A DNA stretch of 64,000 nt from NCBI GenBank assembly GCA_036925085.1, contig JAUPFP010000017.1, positions 4,166,960 through 4,230,959 on the forward strand. The letters are read 5' to 3'. Position numbers and translations under genes: made by a program. Positions within the stretch are counted from its first letter, which is position 1; each line of letters starts with the position of its first letter. Under the pieces are notes generated by a model. It saw nothing but the letters and a program-made list of their open reading frames with translations. It did not search any database and was not told the DNA's origin. Source of the DNA: Brachycybe producta. Lineage: Eukaryota > Arthropoda > Diplopoda > Playtdesmida > Andrognathidae. Positions 1 to 9,179 of the stretch are shown here, piece by piece.

Positions 1-1930
1 ACACTTGACACTCCAAAGAATGCTGTCAGTCATACTATAATTGAACACAATTGGATTTCTACTTCGAGTTAGCCTCATAACACTACACTTCCCCTCATTC
101 AACTGAAGTTGCCATATATTACACCATCCTTTAATTGCCTGCAAGTCTAAAGCTAATGTTTCCCAGTGTTGGATACCATCAACCTCTTTGTAAATTAGAG
201 TATCATCAGCAAATAGTCTACAGTTGCTGCCAACTGCACTGCTGAGGTCATTAATAAATATCAGAAACAAAAGAGGACCCATCATACTACCCTGGGGTAC
301 ACCAGATGTAACAGTCAACCACTCTGAGTGAGACCCATTTACATCTACCCTTTGTTTCCTATCACTTAAAAAAGAAGTTACCAATTTGGTTACTTGCCCC
401 AACCCATATGCTACAACTTTTGCCAGAAGTTTTGAATGTTAAGTAAAGAAACACCATGTCAACCTGTTTACCATTGTCTAAACTTTTCTGGAGGTCATCC
501 ACAACCAGAATATGTTGAGTTTTAGAAACCACTGAAGTTAGAGACACATGCCTATAGTTTGCAGCTTTAGACTTATTACCCGACTTAAATATTGCTGATA
601 AATTAGCTGAAGTTTATGAGAACTTAGCTGAGAGTTTAGCTAAGTTTATGAGAACTACTGCATGAATTCCATCTGGCCCTACTTCTATTTTTATTAAGGG
701 TCAATAGTTGCTTGATAATGCCCTCAGTATTAACAATAATATCCCCCAAATAATGCATGGTTCTAGACTCAAAAGCATTAAGTGTAGTGTTTTCATCTGC
801 TGTAAAAACACTCCTGTATTGTTTATTTAACAAAATATGCTTTCAATTCTGGGCGTAATATTAGTTCTCCATTTGCCCCAAAAAGAGCTGGAATCGAGTA
901 CTCACCAGCCCAAGAATGATTGACATACCTCCAAAACAGCTTATGATCTTCTTGCAGCCATTTACTGAGTTTATTAGTTTTAAAATCCTTATGGGCCAAT
1001 GCCAGTTCTTTTTTAGCATTTGCATGAGCAACATGCAAACTATTTGCAATCAATAAACTTGGAATGCCCCTGTATCTCTTTCTCCATAATCGCTGCTTAC
1101 GAAGAGTCCTTTTAACACATGGTGTATATCATGCTGGTGTTGAGGCATCCCGGACTCTCTTTAATGGAAAAAACTTCGAGACCCCTAACATCAATAATGA
1201 GTGAAAAATTGCCCAATTTTCATCAACATCATGCTGATTAAAATTATTTTTAAAGTTCTCAAAATTTTCCTCAATATGCAACTTAAACACATCCCAGTTA
1301 AATTTGTTATAAAGACTAACCTGCCTAATGGCTTTAACGGTATTTCTAACATTAACAATGACATCGCAAGTTACAATGTGATGGTCACTAATTCCCTCAG
1401 AAACCTTAACATTAGATATCATAAGGGGACGATTAGTTATTAAAACATCAATGACACTATTATTCCTAGTTGGTTGCATAACCATCTGTTCCATGGAGTA
1501 AATATTCAAACTTTCCAACAATGAAACAGCTAAAGTAACATCATTCCCACCTGTAATTGAACGAAGTTCCCAGTTTATGTTTGGGAAATTAATATCCCCT
1601 CCTAAAATTATAGCTGGGTTGTTGTGTGCATGATGAAGGGCATCGAGACATGAGTGAAAAACAGCTGTATCACTAATTGAAGATCCTGGTGGGTGATAGA
1701 AAGAAATTAAAAATACCTTTTTCCCCGGTGGAGCTGCTCTCCGCTCAATTACCTGAACCCCCACCCGACTACAAGCCTCCACCAATCTATCATTAACCCA
1801 TCGGGCCCTGCGGAAGACTAAGTTGCCACTATTCACCCTCTCTGGGATTGCATGAACACACCCCTTAACCCCCACCCTAGAGCTAACTGTAAGCAAAGAC
1901 TTAGTTAAAGTGGCAAGGTGACTGCATTAG
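1..1930 (-). mobile_element. 5'-truncated non-LTR retrotransposon (endonuclease + RT), degenerate
   Basis: Read on the minus strand, 1896-1129 encodes the C-terminal part of an APE-type endonuclease: a GGDINFPNINW stretch, then a downstream SDHH motif typical of this fold. A linker segment follows at 1053-823. Reverse transcriptase pieces lie at about 547-1, with a DLQKSLDNGK stretch (palm motif region) and LFADDTLIYKE, the FADD form of the catalytic box. The order EN then RT is that of jockey/CR1-like LINEs. Several frame changes and stops show it is dead. The N-terminal endonuclease is missing near 1930 and the element runs off the left edge, so its 3' end is unseen. It is in the same orientation as the host DOCK gene. 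Confidence 0.85.
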
Positions 1931-2080
1931 CTGACCAAGAAGGAGGTGTCCTTTGAGTGGTCAGAGCAGTGTAGTCTAGCATTCGAGCAGTTAAAGACAT
2001 TTTTAACTAAGGCACCTGTGCTCAACATGTACGATTCTCAAGGGGAGGTGATGATTCACACAAAGTGTAGCTTGCTTAAA
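1930..2080 (+). pseudogene. gypsy RT/RNase H junction fragment
   Basis: A short open stretch reads LTKKEVSFEWSEQCSLAF, then a segment ending YDSQGEVMIHT. This is the connection between RT and RNase H in Ty3/gypsy pol proteins (compare LTELTKKEAEFIWTVECEDA in gypsy element A at about 11,660). The expected acidic residue after HT is replaced by Lys. Only about 50 codons remain, next to the dead LINE. It is a relic with no sign of function. Confidence 0.7.
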
Positions 2081-2207
2081 ATATTTATGAGCTGTTTAAA
2101 GATTGTGTCTTGTCACAGAAAGAGGCATATATATTTTTTGGTACTACACAAATCTTCTTAAAAGTCACATCTTCACGATGAAAACCACAATTCAATTGCC
2201 ACATATT

Positions 2208-3104
2208 GTAACGAACCACATTCAGGGGTCTAATAGAATTATCAAAAAGTATCGTAGTGCTCTTTCGGGCGATCGGAAAGTGGTTGGCTAGGCCACTAAT
2301 TCTATTATGGTTCGGGAGGAAGGGAACAAATTAGTCCCATACGTTTCCTCACAAGTTCCTCTTTCAAGAACCTTTACAGTTTTAAGGATCTTTTGTTGTC
2401 TGCTACTCCCCGGGCTTTCGCCCGTAAAAAGCTGGTTGATCGTGCTGTCTTCAGAAGTCTCATCTAGTACTGGAGAGCCAGGTTTACACCTGGGTTGACA
2501 GTGCTAGATGACAAAATGTTGAAGTCCTTCGTTTTGTTTTTAAAAGATAAAAATAACTTCAACAACTTTTTAACTATAATTTCCAGTTTATTTACATCTC
2601 ATCATCTCTAGGCAAATTTGGGCATAATGTCTGTGTCCAAATAATTGCTTTCAAGACTCCTTCTCTAGACTTCTTTACACAAAAATACATGGTTATTTAT
2701 ACCCAAAAAGAGGATACTGAGAACACTTTCTCGGTATTCTCTGATTGGGCAAAATCAAACTTAAAAACCAAACTGGCCAATCAACATGATTGACCAGTGG
2801 TCACTAAAATATAGACAAGTGATTCATCGTAATCAAAACAAAATTACAAAAGAAAGTTTTCACCCCATAGACCCAATGCTGGGGCTTATCAAGTCGATCT
2901 CTTTGTATTCAGGGGTGGGACTGGGAGGAAAAAGGGACCCAAGACCCAAGACAGGATATTGGCATCGTCATCAGCTGATGGAACTGGGTCAATCCTCTGT
3001 ACGTGAGTACAGAGGGTTGACAAAGTTCCAGGCCACTCTAAAAATAACCAAACGATCCACAAAAAACTAAGCGAGCCAGGATCGCTCCTGGACGTATCGT
3101 TTCA
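2208..3104 (-). repeat. solo LTR, family D (TSD ATAT)
   Basis: Read on the minus strand this starts TGAAACGATACG and ends GGTTCGTTACA, so it has TG...CA ends. The four bases on each side are ATAT (2204-2207 and 3105-3108), a perfect 4-bp target duplication. The same sequence recurs on the plus strand at about 41,395-42,149 and 43,877-44,459. It contains a TATA-like GGGTATAAATA-type box and an AATAAA-type signal in LTR order (U3-R-U5). There is no internal region, so it arose by LTR-LTR recombination. Confidence 0.82.
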
Positions 3105-4014
3105 ATATATTCACTGAGTCATGTTAAAAATATGCCAATTACATCATTTGTTTCCGATACCTTTTTAACGTGTGCAAGAATATCACATGTAACGAGTAGA
3201 TGATCCCAAATTTGCAACTATTCCTTGAATAAAAGTTATTCATCAGTTTAAATAGATCATACCTAGTATAAGGAACTTTCAGTAATCACTGAAAGTTTAT
3301 TTAACATTGTAGGTTCGGTAGTTTGTGTTTTATGAGTCATTTTCAGCTTAGAATATTTTTCTTATAATTACTGAAATTGACAATCTCCACCGAAAATTTA
3401 CCAGAAAATTAAGTTTGAGGCTTTTTTTGTTTAGTTTTGGTTGCTATACCTGGTTGCCTCTAACATTGATCCTTTGAGCAAATTGACACCTTACTTTTAT
3501 GGGGTCAGGATCTGAATAGGTATTTTCCATAGGTAAAAGGTGTCTGTCAAGTCTTGTTGTTTTTTATTTATGAAATTATCAGTTATTCTAATGCAACAAT
3601 AACCCCAATCTTTTCTAGGCTATGCATGTTATATTTCTCAACACAGTGTATATTAAAATAAAATGTTTTTTGTACACGGTGTTCAAAAATATATTTCACC
3701 CTACAGAGCGTTCAAAAAGTGTTTCTCTTCCTATACATGTTGTAAATATACATTATATCTGTTGTCAAAACTATCTTACCCATTTATTCTGTTTGTTTTT
3801 TCATTTATACCTGTAAATATGTTAAGTGTCTTTTAGAATGCCTATTTTGATACCTATTACAACATGACGCCTATTACAACACCAAATTTTGGTAATTATT
3901 TCGGTAGTTATTTTAAACTACGAAAATAATTACCGAAATTTGATGTTTTAGTAACCGTTTTACCGGCAGAAATTAAACCTTTCAATAACCAAAAATTCTC
4001 GACTCTGATTATAC
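3105..4014. other. intron sequence, no gene recognised
   Basis: A+T-rich sequence 3' of the last visible DOCK exon. I found no further DOCK exon on the minus strand and no repeat recurring elsewhere in the window. A short inverted repeat near 3885-3945 surrounds AATTACCGAAAT-like motifs. Confidence 0.5.
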
Positions 4015-4208
4015 CTGTTTATAACCATCCTCATTATCATCCAATCCTGTGGATATACATCTCGCTGAACAAGATCTTTAAAGACGTGAAATGTACTCGA
4101 AAGAAAAACATTCAGCAATTGGGCCGTTTCAAACTGTTCCCATAGGCTTTGATAATGATATTCGTTCATTAGTCTTAGTAATGTTATAAAACATGCGACA
4201 AGCTGTCC
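4015..4208 (-). CDS. DOCK3/4: DOCK-B family GEF, exon (last visible)
   Basis: The exon follows acceptor TTGCTTTATAG and ends before donor GTATAATC. It starts in phase 0 with GQLVACFITLLRLM, continues NEYHYQSLWEQFE and ends DVYPQDWMIMRMVINR in phase 2. In DOCK proteins the same place has a (V)SCLLSLLRQM-like helix and a conserved (V/I)(F/Y)P.DWM.M motif, in the helical region between DHR-1 and DHR-2. DOCK-B proteins are Rac/Rap1 exchange factors acting at the plasma membrane with ELMO. The 194-nt length gives 64 codons plus 2 nt. The following exons lie beyond the left edge or were not found in 1-4014. Confidence 0.88.
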
Positions 4209-4312
4209 CTATAAAGCAACACATAAACAGGTGAAAACAAAATTACGTGGGGTTTTACAAAACACCGCAAGTCCTCATCACACATTTGTGTTGTTTTTGT
4301 ATGAAGACAAAC

Positions 4313-4408
4313 CTTTCTATTCCAATCGATCATAAGAACTGTTTGAATGAGTGTGTCCATCAATGTTAAGACAATGACCTGAACTTCATGATGCATACAA
4401 TTGTCTAT
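4313..4408 (-). CDS. DOCK3/4: DOCK-B family GEF, exon
   Basis: Acceptor CATGTTTAG, donor GTTTGTCTTC, 96 nt, phase 0 to phase 0. It encodes IDNCMHHEVQVIVLTLMDTL followed by IQTVLMIDWNRK. This matches the DOCK helix that reads VEMMVESLLD.LLQTLLTI in DOCK-B members. It joins exactly in frame to the exon on either side, which strongly supports the splice sites. The segment before HHEVQ is less conserved. Confidence 0.85.
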
Positions 4409-4483
4409 CTAAACATGGACAAAATAGAAAACCAGAAATAATCATGTTGCCTCATTGTCATATTAAATTAAAAATTTGTTTAC

Positions 4484-4629
4484 CTTTCCTTTCTGTATGT
4501 TTCTGCCCTCCAAATATAAATGGTTGAGTATAATTCCAAATATATCAGCACACAACAAAAGCTCATTTCTTTGCCCCAAATGAATTTTTAAGTGTTTTGT
4601 AAATGATGCAAGAATTATCATCCTCGACT
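4484..4629 (-). CDS. DOCK3/4: DOCK-B family GEF, exon
   Basis: Acceptor AATGCATTTAG, donor GTAAACAAAT, 146 nt, entering in phase 1 and leaving in phase 0. With the last base of the upstream exon it encodes ESRMIILASFTKHLKIHLGQ then RNELLLCADIFGIILNHL. DOCK-B proteins have ESRRILLP...HLHLRQQKELLICSGILGSIF-like sequence at this point, so this stretch assigns the gene to DOCK-B rather than DOCK1/2/5. All splice junctions are canonical. Confidence 0.9.
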
Positions 4630-4749
4630 CTAAATGCATTATAACACAACAAATAAAGAAAACAAAAAAATAATTACATCCTCACACGAAAACATGCACA
4701 CGATTTTTGTGTTTAATATATTTTGGAACAATGAACAAGAAATACTTAC

Positions 4750-5098
4750 CAAATTCTTGAAAAAGTTTGCCATTGATTATGTCCCGCATAAAGTGTAGCT
4801 TACTTAGAGTAAGCTGGGATGAAGCAGAAAACGGAACACCATCCACAAGTGAAACAACCATTTTTGCCATATCATGTGCTGGCAAAACTTTCAGCAATTG
4901 TTCACAAACGAGGGAAAGACTAGTTAGAAGAACGATCTGTGTTGGCAAGATTGTCTCTGATGTTAAACTAAACATCTTTGTGAATGACGAAAAAAGTAAA
5001 TCCAGGTCAGAATAGAATGTGCCTTCCTTTTCGCCTCCTGTTGCTCTGACAAACAACAGCCGTGACTGAACTATAAACTTAAATATGTATTCCAAAGA
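4750..5098 (-). CDS. DOCK3/4: DOCK-B family GEF, exon
   Basis: This is the longest exon seen (349 nt). Acceptor CGTTTTATTTCAG, donor GTAAGTATTT (perfect consensus), phase 0 to phase 1. It encodes SLEYIFKFIVQSRLLFVRAT, an almost diagnostic DOCK motif (LEY(I/L)FKFIVQSR.L). It continues through ETILPTQIVLLTSLS and ends HFMRDIINGKLFQEF. Known role of the family: the helical repeat region connecting the lipid-binding DHR-1 to the catalytic DHR-2 domain. It is separated from the next upstream exon by more than 37 kb of transposon-filled intron. Confidence 0.93.
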
Positions 5099-5722
5099 CT
5101 GAAATAAAACGAAGTTTAGAATTTACTAAAAGACTAATGGGATCAAAATATTAATAAATTCAATAATAATCTTCATAAACGGATAGTAACATAACAATTG
5201 TAAATTAAAACATATGCTTGTCGTTTGTTATAATAGATACAATTATAAAATAAGTAATGAAGCTATGTTTCGGCCCTATTTGGAGCCATCGTCAGTGAAC
5301 TAATAATATGAACCGAATTTTTTTAAAAAAAAGTGAACATGGCAACATCATAGTTAGCAACATAAAAAATATAAAAAGATCACAATTTTCTAAAATATAG
5401 AAAATGCCGTTGTAAACAACTATATTGTCAACAATAAAAAACCAAAATAAATTTAAAAATTTTTTTTCTCTGCACACACTTATTTTTAAAATACACTAAA
5501 ACGAAAAAATGATGTTTCCCAACCTTTTAACATGTCAGAACATCGCAGTTAATTTATACCCAAAAAAAAATCGTTTTTTTCATTTCATTATTTTGTATTT
5601 TTTGTCTTCGTTAGGTTTTTTAAACATCCACATCCAATGAGGTCATTAGGGGACATACAGACAAATAAATACATGTATAGGACAATACATTCCGAAATAA
5701 TGTGTATTACAAAATATATATA
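5099..5722. other. intron, A+T-rich, no gene recognised
   Basis: The 3' end of the giant DOCK intron on the minus strand (acceptor side at 5099-5111). It is low-complexity A/T sequence with homopolymer runs. No exon or recurring repeat was seen before the Helitron that begins at 5723. Confidence 0.5.
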
Positions 5723-6272
5723 TACTAGTGGGGTAACCCGTCATAAATGACGGGAGAAAAATTCACAGGCAATTGTGTGCCCAGCATTAGAATTTCTGTT
5801 CCTCCGCCCTTTTATGACATCAGACCAAGTAACAAACCAATTAGAAATTGATGACGTTCATAAAAGGGCGGAGCAAAAAAATTCTAATGCTGGGCACAAT
5901 TGCCCGTGATAAACTGTAGTTTAATTTTGCTACTATTATCCCCTCCCCCTTTTTATATTTGAAAGAGAAAATGAGCTTTTCATTTTCTCTGGTGGCGCAT
6001 GCGCATCGTTTGTTCCTTTTTTTACTCCTTTCATTTCAATTTCAGTCACCCCTCCCCTTTTTTCTCTCTCCCCCCTCTACACTTTATAAACCTTTTCCCC
6101 TTTCCAATTTATTATCATGGGGTTCTTGGATGGGAAGGGTGCAACATATAGTTGACCTTGAGAAAAAAAAAAGCAGTTCATTTATTCAAATTTATATAAA
6201 TTCCGACAAAGGTGTTTGTCCAGGGTTAGAGGAAAGACACCCATCCACACACACACTTGGACAGACCTGGGA
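5723..6272 (-). mobile_element. non-autonomous Helitron copy 1
   Basis: On the minus strand the element begins TCCCAGGTCTG at 6272 and ends CCCCACTAG at 5723. An 8-bp-stem hairpin, CCCGTCAT/ATGACGGG, lies just before the end. Flanks are A at the 5' side and T at the 3' side. TC...hairpin...CTAG inserted between A and T is the Helitron signature. Four other copies in the window share both ends. No Rep/helicase coding is present. The element carries an internal MITE (about 5770-5903). Confidence 0.78.
5770..5903. mobile_element. MITE M1 copy inside Helitron
   Basis: Long inverted repeat: CAATTGTG..CCCAGCATTAG on the left and its complement CTAATGCTGGGCACAATTG on the right, with a CTCCGCCCTTTTATGA / TCATAAAAGGGCGGAG inner arm. 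The Helitron copies at 19,690 and 31,780 lack this insert at the same ACAATTGCC site, so it moved in separately. Related copies are at 20758-20837 (internally deleted) and 25851-26033. Superfamily not determined. Confidence 0.7.
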
Positions 6273-6492
6273 TATTATATATATAATTATATATATATTA
6301 AGCTTTGTATGTCTATCTGTCTGTGTATAACGCTGTACAAACAAGGACAAAAACCTTTAAGCAAACATACATGTATGCAGTGGCGTAGCTAGGCTTGGTT
6401 GCGCCCCCCCCCCCGCCGCGTAAAACTTTGCGCCCCCCCGGGCTGCTTAAAACGTTGCGCTCCCTTTAAGTCCCCCTCCACTTAGCCTCATA

Positions 6493-6852
6493 CTGGGGGA
6501 GGTGCTATTTTGATGAACGGCGGATCAGTAAGAACAGTCGGAAGGTTAGGTTTAGTAAAATGAAGCTTGTTGCAGGGGGCCTGGGGGGTGCAGCCCCCCA
6601 TTTTTTTAGCGTTATTAAATCAAATTTGTCCATTTTTCCGACCGTTCCTCCCATTGAACAAATTACAGAACAGTCGGAACAATGGACTAATTTGATTTAA
6701 TAATTCTTTAAAAAAAGTCGGGGTCTGCGCCCCCTAGACCCCCTGCAACAACTTAATTTTACTAAACCAAACCTTCGGACTGCTCCTACTATTTTTCCGA
6801 CTGTTCGTACCGTTTTTCGGACCTTTCCGCTGTTCATCAAAATAGTACCCCC
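6493..6852. mobile_element. foldback MITE within the hAT element
   Basis: The two halves are long imperfect inverted repeats. The left arm starts GGGGGAGGTGCTATTTTGAT and the right arm ends ATCAAAATAGTACCCCC. Inner matching blocks include AACAGTCGGAA and GGTTTAGTAAAAT. No coding capacity. Its own target duplication is unclear. Confidence 0.6.
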
Positions 6853-6897
6853 TATAAAAATTTCTAAGCACAATAAATGAAATGAAAGTCGATTTAT

Positions 6898-7817
6898 TGT
6901 GACACCCTGTAGAAACAGAAGGTGAAACACTTAAGTCAAAATTCAGTCTTGACAGTAAGGCACCCCTTGGTGCACAGATGTTCGGACATGGGTGGCCCGA
7001 ATTCTAGAGAATTCGTGGAACCAAGTCCGACCGTGAGAAAATTGGAAATAAGTTCCAAGAATATTTCTGATTATGATTTAATAACCCCGGCCCAGGGCAA
7101 TGATTGGCCCAGTTGGTCAATCATTACGCCCTCAGGTGACAGTTGCCCCTCCCAGGAGACCGGACAAGTGAGCCTGAGACTTGAGTGTGAGGACAGTCAG
7201 AGTTTAGACACTGAATAGGACAGTCAGTCTTCAGAGTTCCAGGAGTGAACTTGTAACAGAGTTTAGAGAAAAGACAAGTAAGTCTTGTTCTAGACAGTAG
7301 TTCTAGAAGAGAGTAAAGATCTGACTTAGAGAATAATATTATGTAAAAGTAATAACAATTACGTAATGAAGAGCAAGTAAAGAGTTATATTCAAAATACA
7401 TAAACCAGTGTCAGTGTATGTGTATTTTGGACTGTATTGAGTTCCTGTACTCCTAAAATAGAGGAGTATCCAGCAGAAGGTACTCAGACACAGCCTGAGT
7501 CCCTCTGCCTGGAGCCTCCAGCAACTCAACGAATAGGACTAGAGTTTCTTCGGCATCGTCACGCCTATACCAAAGATCCCTAGGAAAGACGGTCTTTTTG
7601 TGGGCCGTGCCAGGCGAGGCAAGTAAATGTCGCGCCCAGTGAACCCAACCCCCAGAGGTTCAATGGCAATAGAGGCTGGTCCGCAGCAGTCGACAACAGA
7701 GTCGACCCCGGCACCACCGATTCTGCAGAGGGAACAACGTCGTCAACGAGAACGAAGTTCCTCACGCATCGTCGATAATGGAGCCAAATGTACGAGAGGT
7801 GGGCCAGTCATGTTACA
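6898..7817 (+). repeat. element A 5' LTR
   Basis: Starts TGTGACACCC, ends CATGTTACA. Matches 17962-18879 almost throughout. Differences include a 2-bp deletion in the 3' copy just after TCGACAACAG (near 7700 / 18763). Unusually, the gag start codon at 7627 lies inside the LTR. Confidence 0.92.
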
Positions 7818-9063
7818 AAATGGTGGAGGTGTTGCGGGGTATAGTGCCAATAACGACACCGAAGACGAAGATGAAGCTACTGGAGGAGCTTCAACCACAC
7901 CGAGATCTGCAAAGAGGATGCCCAGAGTAACGTCCGAAGAGGTCCTGAAGTTAACTGCCCAGATGAAGAAGCAAGTCGCCACAGAGTACCTGGCCAGTCT
8001 ACGGACCAAGAAGCAGAAGGAGTCCATGCTCAACGTGTTTGGATTCACCAGTAAAGCGGACACAACCCAAATGAGTGAGTTTGCATCCGTTTATGATATT
8101 CAGAGCGAATTTCAAGAGGCGCGCCCAAGAGCAAGGGACACGCCGAACCCAGAGTCAAGCATGAACATTCAAGCCATCACGTTAGATGACAACGCTGACG
8201 CGCCATCATGCCAAGAGTTAGTCAAAAGATACCATGGTCGCCATCCGCTCGAAACGCTTCAACGTTTCGATGGCATCATGTCAGTGCACGAGTTTCTGCA
8301 ACGTTTCGAGGACATTGCACATATACAAGAGTGGAACGACGTACATAGACTGTACTTCGCCAAGACCGCGTTCATAGGCTATGAACAGGAGTGGTTAGCG
8401 GGTTTCTCGAGAGAGCACAAGAAACCAACGTGGACAAAGCTGCGCCGAGCGTTAGTAGACGCGTTTGGAAAAGCAGATGACGCAGTTCGAATTCAAGGAG
8501 AATTCGAAAGGATGAGACAACGAAAGGGTGAGAATTCAGCAGTTTATATGCGAAATTACTTGCGCATGTCATACCTGTTATGCCCTAACATCCCAGAGCC
8601 AGTTAGAGTGTCGAATTTGCGCAAAACATTGCACCCAATTATTCGACAGCACACCAAGACGTGTCCAATCGCGGACACAAAAGAGTTCGTCCAATTTATA
8701 AATCGAGTAGAGTCAATTTTAATTATGGATGAAGAGTGGGAGATCGTGGAACAGAGCGCGCTTCAACCCTTCCAACCCCAAAAGCAGTCTGGTCAGCAGA
8801 ACCAGAGTAGGAATAGAAAGAACCAAGCGAAAGGAGCTTACGACGACAGAGTATACGCAGTCGTTGCGCAGAGCAACGCTCCAAATTCTGGCCAACAGCA
8901 GCAATCTCAGCAGAAGAAGCAACAGGGCCAGAGATCTCAGAGAAATAGGCAGAGATCACAGAGAAATAGAGGGCAGAATCCTAAAGTGCCTCTAGAGGAG
9001 GTCATTTGGGTAGAAATTGCCCACAGCCCGATAGACGACAGGCATCTACAGTCGGCAATATAA
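7627..9063 (+). CDS. gag: element A Gag (frame broken near its 3' end)
   Basis: A 478-codon frame. The first ATG (7627) lies in the 5' LTR and the frame runs without a stop through U5 and the primer site (residues about 62-75). The middle (about residues 195-350) has the gypsy capsid pattern: RYHGRHPLETLQRFDG, then FLQRFEDIAH, and the VRVSNLRKTLHPIIR region. The tail is Gln/Arg/Asn-rich (nucleic-acid binding). It ends prematurely: the RGGHLGRNCPQP part of a zinc knuckle is in another frame at about 8990-9030. The real start could instead be a later in-frame ATG such as 7809. Confidence 0.88.
   Translation: MSRPVNPTPRGSMAIEAGPQQSTTESTPAPPILQREQRRQRERSSSRIVDNGAKCTRGGPVMLQNGGGVAGYSANNDTEDEDEATGGASTTPRSAKRMPRVTSEEVLKLTAQMKKQVATEYLASLRTKKQKESMLNVFGFTSKADTTQMSEFASVYDIQSEFQEARPRARDTPNPESSMNIQAITLDDNADAPSCQELVKRYHGRHPLETLQRFDGIMSVHEFLQRFEDIAHIQEWNDVHRLYFAKTAFIGYEQEWLAGFSREHKKPTWTKLRRALVDAFGKADDAVRIQGEFERMRQRKGENSAVYMRNYLRMSYLLCPNIPEPVRVSNLRKTLHPIIRQHTKTCPIADTKEFVQFINRVESILIMDEEWEIVEQSALQPFQPQKQSGQQNQSRNRKNQAKGAYDDRVYAVVAQSNAPNSGQQQQSQQKKQQGQRSQRNRQRSQRNRGQNPKVPLEEVIWVEIAHSPIDDRHLQSAI
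7821..7842 (+). other. element A primer binding site
   Basis: Three bases after the LTR the sequence reads TGGTGGAGGTGTTGCGGGGT. Elements B2 (27456) and B3 (59779, minus) have the same TGGTGGAGGTG followed by C(G/A)(G/A)GGTAT at the same place. A therefore appears to have a 3-nt insertion, which keeps the gag frame open. The matching tRNA was not identified. Confidence 0.7.
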
Positions 9064-9179
9064 CGAGTCAAGAGTCAGCTGTTTCCACAGGGCCTGATGG
9101 AAAACAGTACGTAGCCGTTTTAGTCAACGGACAGACGACCTATTTCCCCGTCGAAGCCCAACAACAACATTTAAACTAA
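8987..9179 (+). pseudogene. element A Gag C-terminus in shifted frame, with zinc knuckle remnant
   Basis: In frame 0 the sequence reads RGGHLGRNCPQPDRRQA, the H and last C of a CCHC knuckle, and continues GPDGKQYVAVLVNGQTTYF to a TAA at 9177-9179. The first Cys pair is damaged and lies in a different frame, so at least one indel fell inside the knuckle. The TAA overlaps the ATG of the next frame (TAATG). Confidence 0.7.

Noticed and set aside
1201..1443. 80-codon plus-strand frame
   Set aside because: Antisense shadow of the LINE endonuclease frame.
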